Of a stretch of DNA of 39,099 nt, positions 17,826 through 24,801 are shown piece by piece; within the stretch, counting starts at the first letter, position 1; every line of letters begins with the position of its first letter. Both the position numbers and the translations under genes were made by a program. Source of the DNA: CAZVWV01 sp964631745 (lineage in GTDB: Bacteria; Bdellovibrionota_C; UBA2361; JBGSMV01); contig CAZVWV010000017.1 in assembly GCA_964631745.1 (NCBI GenBank), positions 1-39,099 on the forward strand, read 5' to 3'. Below the pieces are notes generated by a model. The model was not told the DNA's origin. It worked only from the letters and a program-made list of their open reading frames with translations, and ran no database searches.

Positions 17826-18596
17826 ATGGCACCGATAACACAGGAAAAATTTGATGCATTCATAGTCGATTCCGAGATCGATACGCGCATGCGTTTGCGG
17901 CAAGCTACCTCTTCAGTAACTCAATTCGGCAAGATTCATGTGTTCAGTTCCACGCGCGAGTGTTCGCAACGATTTCAAGTTGGCGGAGATCATTGTGATG
18001 TGGTTTTTCTCTCCAGTAAGTTTGACACTAAAGATGTACAAGATTTTATTCATGTCTCCAAAGAGACCAAGACCGGACAAGACACGGCTTATATTTTGGT
18101 GTTGGGCGCCAGGGATCAAGGCAGTGGAGTCATCGCAAATAACGTCATGATCGGTGTTGATGGGTTCTTATTTGAGCCGTACTCGGTAGATCAGCTAGTG
18201 GAGATTACTACGCTGTCTGCCAAAGTTAGAAAGGAGCGCTCGGCCGCGCGCGAGAGAATCGGCCTCACTCTTTTGCTGACCGATATCATCAACCAAGTTG
18301 ACCTGGTAGCTTATCTCAAAGGTCTCGGACATGAGCCCGGCACCAGCATGAAAAAGCTCAAAGAACTGACTCATAACCTGGGCAACCTCTCGCCCGAATC
18401 GTTTCAGGTGTACGTAGAGTTGGCCATCAAGATATTTAGTGAGGCGCCAGTTCCCAAAAAAGCTTTCAAGACAGATAACTACAAAGGTGCTAGTAGTCGA
18501 GTTAAACGGAAAGCTGATTCTAAGGTGGTATCAGAGGCGGAAGCGGCCTTTAAGGCGCAAGCCGAGGCTGCCAAAGCAAATGTGAAAGGTAATTGA
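17826..18596 (+). CDS. Degenerate receiver-domain protein
   Basis: 256 residues from the ATG at 17826, chosen because GGGAGAG at 17811-17817 precedes it. The frame is open back to 17694, without other ribosome binding sites. Residues 8-125 follow a response-regulator receiver pattern (FDAFIVDSEID; CDVVFLSSKF; AYILVLGA; GFLFEPYS), but the phospho-acceptor Asp aligns with Ser63, the switch Thr is lost and the conserved Lys is Glu. It is therefore a pseudo-receiver. Beyond it lie helical sequence and a Lys/Ala-rich tail. It is 10-22 bases upstream of the intact receiver gene and is probably co-transcribed; it may act as its partner. Confidence 0.8.
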   Translation: MAPITQEKFDAFIVDSEIDTRMRLRQATSSVTQFGKIHVFSSTRECSQRFQVGGDHCDVVFLSSKFDTKDVQDFIHVSKETKTGQDTAYILVLGARDQGSGVIANNVMIGVDGFLFEPYSVDQLVEITTLSAKVRKERSAARERIGLTLLLTDIINQVDLVAYLKGLGHEPGTSMKKLKELTHNLGNLSPESFQVYVELAIKIFSEAPVPKKAFKTDNYKGASSRVKRKADSKVVSEAEAAFKAQAEAAKANVKGN

Positions 18597-18618
18597 GGAA
18601 AAGTTTGTGGGGAAAGCT

Positions 18619-18990
18619 ATGCGCAAGGTGCTAGTAATTGATGATGATATCATCACCCGAAGGATGTTGGTCAAGAACGTGGAGAACTTGGGTTATGTAG
18701 TGGTCCAAAGTTCCAACGGTCGGCACGGCTGGGAAACCCTCTGGGAAAATCCCGATATCGACTTGGTCATAACCGACCTAATGATGCCAGACATGGACGG
18801 CCGAGAATTCATGAAGATCGTGCGAGGCAACCAAACCTTCCAGTCCTTGCCGGTGCTTCTGGTATCCGGCGTCTCGTCCGAGGTAGATGTCGCCGACCTG
18901 CTAGAGTTCGGCCACGCCAAATTCTTAAAGAAACCGCTGAATACCGCCGAGCTCAGAGAAGCTGTGGATCTGTTGGTTTCGGTTAATTGA
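18619..18990 (+). CDS. CheY-like single-domain response regulator
   Basis: 124 residues from the ATG at 18619 (GGGGAAAG just before it; a GTG at 18607 with GAGGA upstream is an alternative adding four residues). All receiver hallmarks are present: acidic pair in VLVIDDD, phospho-acceptor Asp in VITDLMMPDMDG, Ser in LVSGVSS, Lys in FLKKPLN. There is no output domain, so it works through protein contact. The kinase is not encoded in this window. It pairs with the upstream pseudo-receiver protein. Confidence 0.92.
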   Translation: MRKVLVIDDDIITRRMLVKNVENLGYVVVQSSNGRHGWETLWENPDIDLVITDLMMPDMDGREFMKIVRGNQTFQSLPVLLVSGVSSEVDVADLLEFGHAKFLKKPLNTAELREAVDLLVSVN

Positions 18991-19281
18991 TATTTAATTA
19001 ATAATCCTGTCTTGCTTTTGCGGAGCGATTGCTGATTTTTCTTTACAGTTGCGCTACCGTTTAGGGCGTGGCCCCGTGACCCGCAACTGTCAAGAGTGAA
19101 GATTCTGCAATTTTGCCAGTACTACTATTTCCTGCGAACTCCCAAGGCTTGTTACCAGCACTAGCGGGGAATGGATCACAACATTGGTAAAATTAATTGA
19201 GAATGAAATTAGTGCTTTAAGTGCATTTTGACTTGGGGTGATATTGTCAATATCGTTTAAGGGCGAAGCGGTTACTAGTAT
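18991..19281. other. Junction of core genome and accessory region
   Basis: I see no supported gene. An inverted repeat ACAGTTGCG/CGCAACTGT (19045-19053 with 19082-19090) encloses a second stem GGGC/GCCC, giving a strong stem-loop without T-run on either side, so not an ordinary terminator. A further 7-bp inverted pair AGCACTA/TAGTGCT lies downstream. GC content falls after about 19100. The area ends in the cassette junction GTTATACTCC (19282-19291). Confidence 0.6.
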
Positions 19282-19316
19282 GTTATACTCCTTAGCCAAT
19301 TGAATGGTTATTAATT

Positions 19317-20243
19317 GTGAACGATACTGTCCAATCAAAAAATAGATCTATGTTACAGCTAATTGGCATTTTAACTATTATGAACAGCCTAATTATTATG
19401 GGCTGGTGGGCTGTGAACGATCGTGGAAATACAGCCAGTTTAATTTCAGTTGGATCTATTGGATCTATCGCGATTCTAGTTGGGCTTGTATTAACCTTTC
19501 ATGAACGAGCTATTGAAATATCTTTAAAAGGCGTGGGAACTATTAAAGCTGCCGCTCAGCAGGCTTCAGTAGATGCCCAACAAATATTAGATCTTCGCAA
19601 AAGAGTCGAGACGCAAAGTGCAACGGTAGATCTCGTTGCAAAGGAAGCCGCAGACGCAACAAAGTTAACAAAGGATTTAAAAGAAAAAGCAACAGAAGCA
19701 GATTTTAAACTCGAAAAAATTGACAACACTTTAAAGGAGGCGAGTGAAAAATTAAAATCCATTAATGAGTTTTCTGAATTTCATACTACAGTTCTTGCTG
19801 CGCAAAGTGATAGTCGGCCGGCATTTGATCAACTGAAGAAGTGGGCTGACGACACTAATAGTCCGTTATCCAAATTTGCAATCCAAACTTGGGCAGCTAT
19901 CCTAGATATACATGCACCCATGATGTATACGAGTGGCTTTCAAGTCCCTTGGCAAAACAATGTGGACCCTGCCAAGCTAAACCTGAACGATCTTAAATCC
20001 GCTTTTAATTCCGCTCCTAAACCCATTCGACTGGCGCTGATGGAATATGTTTGGAAGCGTGAAGACTTTTCGAAAAGAGATCGAATGGCCTTCATGGTGG
20101 AGATTCTAAAGGATTCTCAAAGTTTAGCGGAGGTTGAATACGCGGGCAGATATTTTATGGAAGTTTCGCAACAAAAATTGAAACCCTTGGCGGTTGAACA
20201 ACTTCTTGATTGGTGGGAGAAAAATAAAGACACCGTAAAATAG
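19317..20243 (+). CDS. Membrane-anchored coiled-coil protein of unknown function
   Basis: 308 residues from a GTG (19317); the ATG at 19350 is an alternative, and neither has a clear ribosome binding site. Two adjacent membrane helices (about residues 13-34 and 40-62) are followed by a long coiled coil (about 75-155, Ala/Lys/Glu rich) and a helical C-terminal domain (160-308, PAFDQLKKWADDTNSPLSKFAIQTWAAILD) that suggests HEAT-like repeats. I do not recognise the family. The gene fills a cassette-like unit (19283-20340). A sensor or membrane effector is conceivable, but no catalytic motif is visible. Confidence 0.78.
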   Translation: MNDTVQSKNRSMLQLIGILTIMNSLIIMGWWAVNDRGNTASLISVGSIGSIAILVGLVLTFHERAIEISLKGVGTIKAAAQQASVDAQQILDLRKRVETQSATVDLVAKEAADATKLTKDLKEKATEADFKLEKIDNTLKEASEKLKSINEFSEFHTTVLAAQSDSRPAFDQLKKWADDTNSPLSKFAIQTWAAILDIHAPMMYTSGFQVPWQNNVDPAKLNLNDLKSAFNSAPKPIRLALMEYVWKREDFSKRDRMAFMVEILKDSQSLAEVEYAGRYFMEVSQQKLKPLAVEQLLDWWEKNKDTVK

Positions 20244-20248
20244 AAGGA

Positions 20249-20346
20249 GTATAACAAACGGGTGCATTGGATGTGGAACCCGGCGGCCTTTTCGGGTAAT
20301 ATCAGCAGTGTTTTGGGTTCCACACCAATGACCCTAAACATTATGC
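20249..20346 (+). other. attC-like recombination site 1
   Basis: It begins with GTATAAC (6/7 of RYYYAAC) and ends with ATTATGC (5/7 of GTTRRRY). Inside, 20260-20281 and 20315-20334 are fully complementary (20 pairs) except for two unpaired bases, G20264 and A20271, both on the same side. Two extrahelical bases in one arm of a near-perfect palindrome are characteristic of attC sites, where they direct integrase to one strand. The AACAAAC after the first box resembles that of Vibrio repeats. Confidence 0.8.
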
Positions 20347-20356
20347 CACTAGATTC

Positions 20357-20920
20357 ATGGACGATAACCAAAAAAGTCAATGGCTAGATTTTAGACGAAA
20401 ATCCTTTGAGGCCGGACTTGACGAAGCTTGGGCCCGAGCGCAACGTGTTCCCGTTCTGAATGTCATCCCAGGGGAGTACTTTTCCCGGGGCTCTACTGAG
20501 TGCCGAGAGCTCTTTATTAACGGACATTTCGTTGGCTGTATCTCGTTATGTCAGGCAGTAGCAGAGGGGCTTTCGAAGTTTCTCATTAAAGTAAAACGGA
20601 TGAGAAGCACGAAAGACTACAAGACTAGGTGCCACCGGCTCTTCAAAGAGAAGATAATTTCCAAACAGTCGCTGGCTTCCTTCCAAAATATTCATGCTGA
20701 TGATCGCGACGACTTTCATCACATGAACGAAACCATCGCAGTCGATTATCAGACTCTCGAACGGCGTGCAGAAGAATGCTTAACCGAACTTTACAAAATT
20801 GAGGCTGAGATTTTTGATCATAGATTCGAACAGGGCACGCTGATCCCAAAATTTCCTGAGTATTGGTCCATCAATTCGGAGTCGGGAACGGCAAGCGTGA
20901 GTTTGAGGCAGTATTTTTAG
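20357..20920 (+). CDS. HEPN-like helical protein
   Basis: 187 residues, mostly helical. The stretch ADDRDDFHHMNETI (about residues 114-127) fits the RX4-6H motif of HEPN domains (R-DDFH-H), and the preceding CISLCQAVAEGLSKFLI helix matches the usual first helix of such domains. HEPN proteins are often RNases in toxin-antitoxin or anti-phage systems, though many are non-catalytic. No partner antitoxin of the MNT type is adjacent. It occupies a complete cassette-like unit with perfectly complementary ends (20341-20351 and 20918-20928), including its TAG stop. Family assignment is tentative. Confidence 0.72.
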   Translation: MDDNQKSQWLDFRRKSFEAGLDEAWARAQRVPVLNVIPGEYFSRGSTECRELFINGHFVGCISLCQAVAEGLSKFLIKVKRMRSTKDYKTRCHRLFKEKIISKQSLASFQNIHADDRDDFHHMNETIAVDYQTLERRAEECLTELYKIEAEIFDHRFEQGTLIPKFPEYWSINSESGTASVSLRQYF

Positions 20921-20922
20921 TG

Positions 20923-21016
20923 GCATAACAATAACATGCACAAGATTTTGCGCACTTGCAGTCCTTGCTTGATTAAACTTCATGCCCACGCGAAACTTGT
21001 GATTAAAATGCTATAT
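20923..21016 (+). other. attC-like recombination site 2
   Basis: GCATAAC (20923-20929; 6/7 of RYYYAAC) opens the site and GCTATAT (21010-21016) closes it, a decayed match to GTTRRRY. Arms 20939-20952 and 20989-21001 pair over 13 positions (one G-T), leaving A20945 as the only extrahelical base. The first box immediately follows the stop codon of the HEPN-like gene, as in integron cassettes. Confidence 0.72.
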
Positions 21017-21038
21017 CGCCTTACCACCCCAAAGCCCA

Positions 21039-21767
21039 ATGACAGAAACCTACGCTGAATATTCGGACATCTGTACCAAGTTCTATGACCTAGTTGTGGA
21101 CCCAGTTCAGGTTGCCGAATTTGTTTACTCAAAAATCAAGCAATACTATCCGCGGAAATGCCTATTTGTTGGTGGGTTCTTTTCGGTGGCACGAGAGCTA
21201 CAGAAAACTAATTTAGAGCTGGTGGTGACAGACTATACGGATGAGATGGTTAAGGAAGCGCAAAAGCGACTTCCCAACACGCGGATCGAGCGTGCCGATT
21301 TACGTCATCTGCCTTTTGAGAACGAGTTCGATACAATTCTAGTGATCGGCCGAGTGTTTACCCATATGCTCACCGCCGATGACGCATCTCAGGCGCTACA
21401 AAGCATTCATCGTGCACTTAAACCAGAAGGCTTAGTCCTACTTGATAACTACGAAGATTCTAAAATCCAAGTGACCGATTATTTTAACGGTCTAGTGAGT
21501 GTCAGTGATTCAAGTATAGAAATAATCCGTAGATCAACAACTAAGCTCGTCTCCCAGGACCCCTTTGTTGTAAATTGGTTTGCCGATTATCGTGTCACCT
21601 CACAGGGAAATCTGATCACATTTAGCGATCAGATGCGTCATAGAGCCTTTTCCCGAAGTGAAATGAAAAACCTCTTTGAAGAAAATGGTTTCAGTGTTTG
21701 CGCACAAGGCGACAACTTCGACGAAACTAGCTTCTTTACATTAGCGAGAACTACCAAAGAAGAGTAA
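21039..21767 (+). CDS. Class I SAM-dependent methyltransferase
   Basis: 242 residues. Rossmann-type motifs: motif I is unusual (CLFVGGFFSVARELQK, instead of a GxGxG loop), then acidic VVTDYTDEMVKEAQKRLP (motif II, ribose-binding Asp), ERADLRHLPFENEFDTILVIG (motif III/IV) and HRALKPEGLVLLDNY (motif VI region), all in the order seen in UbiE/small-molecule methyltransferases. The substrate is unknown. It sits in a cassette-like unit between attC-like site 2 and a long structured spacer; GTAAGGC across its stop is the complement of GCCTTAC at 21018-21024, a partial trace of cassette ends. Confidence 0.88.
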   Translation: MTETYAEYSDICTKFYDLVVDPVQVAEFVYSKIKQYYPRKCLFVGGFFSVARELQKTNLELVVTDYTDEMVKEAQKRLPNTRIERADLRHLPFENEFDTILVIGRVFTHMLTADDASQALQSIHRALKPEGLVLLDNYEDSKIQVTDYFNGLVSVSDSSIEIIRRSTTKLVSQDPFVVNWFADYRVTSQGNLITFSDQMRHRAFSRSEMKNLFEENGFSVCAQGDNFDETSFFTLARTTKEE

Positions 21768-22204
21768 GGCTGCCGCCAGGCGACGTTAAACACCAAATTT
21801 TCCTGACTTTGCGACTGCGCCTCTCGCGCGATTGTGGTTGCGCCTGGATTGAGTGCGGCTTGGAATTTCGAGGCCGGTCCGCTGGTGGCACTTCGGTTTA
21901 TATATTTAGGCTAGATAAACCGAAGTCATATAGATAGTGATATCAATTTGTTAGCATAGAATCCGAAGTGCCTTGTAATGACCTCTAGCTTCGGTTTTTG
22001 TTCAATATCTATTTGACTAAAGGACCGTGAAATACTCCTCACTCTTCGTTACACTAGGCTCAGACACTGGGGCCCTGCTCCGCAATCCAAGGGGTGTCGA
22101 GCCCGCGATCTTCAGGCGTGAGCGCTGCGGCAAGTTGACGCTCCCTGGCGGATAATCGCGGCCCAACACTTCACATTCAACGCTTATAGCTTTAGGATAA
22201 TTTT
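21768..22204. other. 437-base structured spacer, no gene seen
   Basis: Long for a cassette spacer; it may contain a decayed gene-less unit. It holds the inverted-repeat cluster at 21887-21999 and a second large imperfect palindrome around 22090-22181 (GAGCG/CGCTC at 22119-22123 and 22138-22142, and CCGCGAT/ATCGCGG further out), with attC-like character. AGGA at 22194-22197 serves as ribosome binding site for the cupin gene. Confidence 0.5.
21887..21999. repeat. Cluster of alternating inverted repeats around CTTCGG
   Basis: ACTTCGGTTTAT (21890-21901) and ATAAACCGAAGT (21915-21926) form a perfect 12-bp stem with a 13-base loop. CCGAAGTGCC (21963-21972) is the exact complement of GGCACTTCGG (21887-21896), and CTTCGG recurs at 21989-21994 followed by five T. 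At least two alternative stems can therefore form, the last being terminator-like on the plus strand. Confidence 0.75.
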
Positions 22205-22567
22205 ATGCAAGTAACGCGGCTATTTACTGGATCTGATGGAACTTCCCAATTTGAAGACCTTATCATCTCGCTAGAGCGAGATGGAGTAGAGCAGTTTGCC
22301 AGCCTTCGCGGCTTAAATGCTATGATTCTTAATGAAACAGAGGCCGGGCACCATTACCCGTGGCACAATGCGCCGCAAAGGCAGTGGGTAATCACACTTC
22401 AAGGCGAAATTGAGGTTCAGCTTCGTGACGGAACCTCACGCAAATTTGGTCCGGGAAGCATTATTTTGGCAGAAGATTTACCTGGATCTGGACATGCGAC
22501 TAAGGTTACAAGTTCAGAACCGTGGCGATGTGCGTATCTCCCCATTGATGGCGAAATACGCGCGTAA
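22205..22567 (+). CDS. Cupin-domain protein
   Basis: 120 residues forming one cupin barrel: motif 1 in AGHHYPWHNAPQRQWVITLQGEIEVQL (metal-ligand His residues present) and motif 2 in FGPGSIILAEDLPGSGHATKV. It is related to small cupins annotated as ligand- or sugar-binding; no substrate can be inferred. An AGGA site lies 7 bases before the ATG, the best ribosome binding site in the array. Its TAA stop is embedded in the first box (GCGTAAC) of attC-like site 3, a typical cassette arrangement. Confidence 0.88.
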   Translation: MQVTRLFTGSDGTSQFEDLIISLERDGVEQFASLRGLNAMILNETEAGHHYPWHNAPQRQWVITLQGEIEVQLRDGTSRKFGPGSIILAEDLPGSGHATKVTSSEPWRCAYLPIDGEIRA

Positions 22568-22633
22568 CCCGCGCCCTCGCTGAGACGCTCGGGCGATGGC
22601 CCTTTGCGTTCCGTGAGGTATGAAACGTTAGTC
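22562..22633 (+). other. attC-like recombination site 3
   Basis: GCGTAAC (22562-22568, 6/7 of RYYYAAC) and GTTAGTC (22627-22633, 6/7 of GTTRRRY) bound a 72-base site. Bases 22575-22588 pair with 22606-22618 through CCTC/GAGG and ACGC/GCGT with G-T pairs, one mismatch and T22581 extrahelical. This size and layout match short attC sites. Confidence 0.7.
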
Positions 22634-22657
22634 CGCCAAGAATATTTGGATCTTTCA

Positions 22658-22999
22658 ATGGCAGATCACATCGAGAAAGTGCGAGAGATCATCGCCGGTA
22701 ATCGGTACATGACCTTGAGCACCTACGGTAATGGCATCCCTTGGGCCGCTCCTGTGGCCTATGCCATAGATGAACGTTACTGCTTCTATTGGTATTCCGC
22801 GACGGATGCAATCCATTCCCAGCACATTCGCCATATTCCAACAGTTGCGGATTCTATTCCCCCAGCTTTTCAGCGATTCTACCAGTTTCTTCCGGAAAAG
22901 ATGTACAAGGTCGATCCTGCCATGCTCAAAATTGACAAGAGACTTGAGGTTGAACTCGAACAGCTCCGGAAGAAACCCATTTATACTCGGAAGGGATAG
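22658..22999 (+). CDS. PPOX-class FMN-binding protein, internally shortened
   Basis: 113 residues from the ATG at 22658 (a TTG 54 bases upstream is possible but has no support). The N-terminal half, MADHIEKVREIIAGNRYMTLSTYGNGIPWAAPVAYAID and the YSATDAIHSQHI segment, is typical of pyridoxamine 5'-phosphate oxidase-like split barrels. After HIRHIP the sequence jumps to a C-terminal-like part (FYQFLPEKMYKVDPAMLKIDKRLEVEL), so about 40-60 middle residues that complete the flavin barrel seem missing. It is probably an internally deleted, non-functional gene, though still open. Confidence 0.6.
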   Translation: MADHIEKVREIIAGNRYMTLSTYGNGIPWAAPVAYAIDERYCFYWYSATDAIHSQHIRHIPTVADSIPPAFQRFYQFLPEKMYKVDPAMLKIDKRLEVELEQLRKKPIYTRKG

Positions 23000-23013
23000 A
23001 GCGAGGTTGTTCT

Positions 23014-23024
23014 GGCGGACTGAC
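23014..23024 (+). other. Cassette end box complementary to 22628-22637
   Basis: GGCGGACTGAC lies 12 bases after the stop of the FMN-binding protein gene and is the reverse complement, with one mismatch, of the bases that follow the junction G22627. It marks the first box of a fourth attC-like site; its distal box is not clear (a TTTATGTCGGCC near 23107 is a candidate). Confidence 0.55.
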
Positions 23025-23075
23025 AAAAAGGCCCATTCGAATTTCGGCGCAAGAACATTGTATAGCTTTCGATTT

Positions 23076-23234
23076 TCAGCCTTCGGGAAACTTGATGTTC
23101 CCCGTATTTATGTCGGCCAGCCAAATATCGGCACGAAATTCAATTTCTCTTATCACGGCCTGAGCTTCTTCCCAATTGTCCCCGAATTCCTCTGCTTTTG
23201 CTTTTAGTTTTGCTTTATCGTAGGTATTACTCAT
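23076..23234 (-). CDS. Possible 52-residue small protein
   Basis: An open frame from ATG (23234) to TGA (23076) encodes 52 residues with normal protein composition (MSNTYDKAKLKAKAEEF at the start, then WEEAQAVIREIEFRADIWLA), predicted to be helical and then a strand. There is no good ribosome binding site. Its ATG overlaps head-to-head with the ATG of the plus-strand gene at 23233 (shared CATG), and its 3' part overlaps the possible distal attC arm. Only one of the two readings may be real. Confidence 0.3.
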   Translation of the reverse strand: MSNTYDKAKLKAKAEEFGDNWEEAQAVIREIEFRADIWLADINTGNIKFPEG

Positions 23235-23523
23235 GGCATCCGACAGTTCTTGCTTCTCCCCGAATATCTTAATCTACCTCGACCTGTGCGGGAAGAAGAT
23301 ACGCCTGGCGGATGTGCTTTATGATACAGCTACCCTTTTTGATATGGCGGAAGTTCCCCCGCAAACAAAGGCTTCGCTGGTTTTTTCCATTAATGGGGCT
23401 GAAGAGCGCGAGGAGGTGATTTTGCACAATGGAATATCCAAGGAAACATCGCTCATATCCTTCACCTACGCCAATCCGGAACGATTGAATAGTCGACACT
23501 TTCCCCTCTGGCCAGCCGCATAA
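23233..23523 (+). CDS. Small protein of unknown function
   Basis: 96 residues. The middle section (VPPQTKASLVFSINGAEEREEVILHNGISKETSLISFTY) has the alternating strand pattern of a small beta-sandwich or barrel, and codon content looks coding. There is no signal peptide or known motif, and no clear ribosome binding site. It is placed like the other cassette genes, and its stop lies within GCATAAG, the first box of a further attC-like hairpin. Confidence 0.55.
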   Translation: MASDSSCFSPNILIYLDLCGKKIRLADVLYDTATLFDMAEVPPQTKASLVFSINGAEEREEVILHNGISKETSLISFTYANPERLNSRHFPLWPAA

Positions 23524-23590
23524 GCACAGAATTGACAAGATCTTCGGTCGCTTTGCTCGCGAAAACTTATTGTTCTGTAGCGTATTATGC
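23518..23590 (+). other. Weaker attC-like hairpin
   Basis: GCATAA (23518-23523, containing the stop codon of the small gene) is complementary to TTATGC (23585-23590). Inside, ACAGAA pairs with TTCTGT (23526-23531 with 23573-23578), CAA with TTG and TTCG with CGAA, in the right order with unpaired bases between. The end boxes deviate from consensus. Confidence 0.45.
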
Positions 23591-23682
23591 TTGAAAAAAG
23601 ACCCCGAGGCAGGTTACTTTGATTATCTGCCTGCTGGCTCTTACAACTTTACAACTCACCCCCTAAAGACTATAAAACTCCC

Positions 23683-24726
23683 ATGTCTTCCCCTTCTATT
23701 ATTCACGCAAAAAGACTGGTCGAGGTTAGCGTTAAGGCTCTCACCGCCGTTGGAGTAAAAATAGATGAAGCGCATATCGTCGCGGATCATCTCGTTGATG
23801 CGAATCTTACCGGTTATCACTCACATGGAATCGCGAGGCTTCCAATCTATGTGGAAGGCATTAAGAAGGGCTTAATGGTTTCTGGAGTTTCACCAGAAGT
23901 TGTAAAGGAAAGCGCTGCTACGGCTCTTCTTGATTGCAAATTCCTCTTGGGACCGGTGGCGGTTGAAAATGCTTTTCAGATGGCGGCAAAAAAGGCTTCT
24001 GAAGCTGGGATCGGCTGTGTAAGTACTCTCAATGCTACGTACGCAGCGCGGCTTGGCTTATATGTCGAGCAGGTAGCCAGCAACGGAAAGATCGCCATTA
24101 TGACAGCCAATGATGGCGGCAGTTTTCCGGCGGTGGCGCCGTGGAATAGTGTGCAGGCGTTTCTCAGCACTAATCCCATTGCCGCTGGAATTCCAAGGGG
24201 CCCAGACATTGCTCCCATCATCATCGATATAGCAACAGCCTCGACCGCTCGCGGAAAACTGAACTTGAAATATCAAGCGGGAGAGAAAGATGCGCCGCCT
24301 GGGATTCTAATCGGAAAGGATGGAAAAGAAGAATCATCTCTGAGCGCGTTTTTTCAAGACAGTTCGGCGGCGATACTTCCTCTTGGTGGATTTATTGCGG
24401 GTCATAAAGGCTTTGCGTTAAGCCTTCTAGTTGATGTTTTAAGTGGGGCACTTGGCGGCACGGGTTGCAGCTCTGGGAAGATGACCGGCAAGGAAAACAG
24501 TGGCGTATTTTGTTTAGTAATCAACCCTGAATTTTTCGGAACCCGAGAGCAGTTTGTCAATCATGTGGAAAAGCTTATCGCGGGCATAAAATCTTGTCCG
24601 CCTGTGCCTGGGCAAAATGAGATTCTCATCCCTGGTGAAAGACTAAGCAGAGCGAGGAAAGAGACCTTAGAAACGGGGATCCTGTTAAGTCCCGAAGACT
24701 GGAAAATTGTGAACAAGTATTCGTAA
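23683..24726 (+). CDS. Malate/L-lactate dehydrogenase family (Ldh_2) oxidoreductase
   Basis: 347 residues, typical for the LDH2/MDG2 family, which has its own fold unrelated to classical malate dehydrogenase. Seen: the N-terminal helical region with the catalytic-type His in YHSHGIARL (about residues 45-53), DGGSFPAVAPWNSVQAFLSTNPIAAGIP (nucleotide and substrate contacts), DIATASTARGK, and GHKGFALSLLVDVLSGALGG. Such enzymes reduce 2-oxoacids with NAD(P)H, with substrates from malate to ureidoglycolate. Which one is used here cannot be told. The TAA stop lies in TCGTAAC, the possible first box of an attC-like site. It is large for a cassette gene. Confidence 0.9.
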   Translation: MSSPSIIHAKRLVEVSVKALTAVGVKIDEAHIVADHLVDANLTGYHSHGIARLPIYVEGIKKGLMVSGVSPEVVKESAATALLDCKFLLGPVAVENAFQMAAKKASEAGIGCVSTLNATYAARLGLYVEQVASNGKIAIMTANDGGSFPAVAPWNSVQAFLSTNPIAAGIPRGPDIAPIIIDIATASTARGKLNLKYQAGEKDAPPGILIGKDGKEESSLSAFFQDSSAAILPLGGFIAGHKGFALSLLVDVLSGALGGTGCSSGKMTGKENSGVFCLVINPEFFGTREQFVNHVEKLIAGIKSCPPVPGQNEILIPGERLSRARKETLETGILLSPEDWKIVNKYS

Positions 24727-24801
24727 CTAGAGCCGCGACAGATATGACATATTCGAAGCCCTGCGAGAACCTGAATCTCTATATAAATTCTCGAAGGCCG
24801 A
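24721..24801 (+). other. Partial attC-like hairpin after the dehydrogenase
   Basis: TCGTAAC (24721-24727) overlaps the stop codon. Arms 24753-24769 and 24788-24801 pair well (TCG, GCC, T, CGAGAA with their complements), leaving two A at 24756-24757 and C24761 unpaired and one mismatch. No GTTRRRY-like box follows, so the site is partial or decayed. Confidence 0.45.

Noticed and set aside
19090..19338. 82-residue minus-strand frame before the first cassette gene
   Set aside because: The composition is fairly protein-like, but it overlaps the start of the plus-strand gene, spans the cassette junction at 19282 and has no ribosome binding site or recognisable motif.
22770..23207. 145-residue plus-strand frame overlapping the FMN-binding gene
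   Set aside because: It shadows the FMN-binding gene, is Arg/Phe/Ser-rich, and crosses the attC-like end box.
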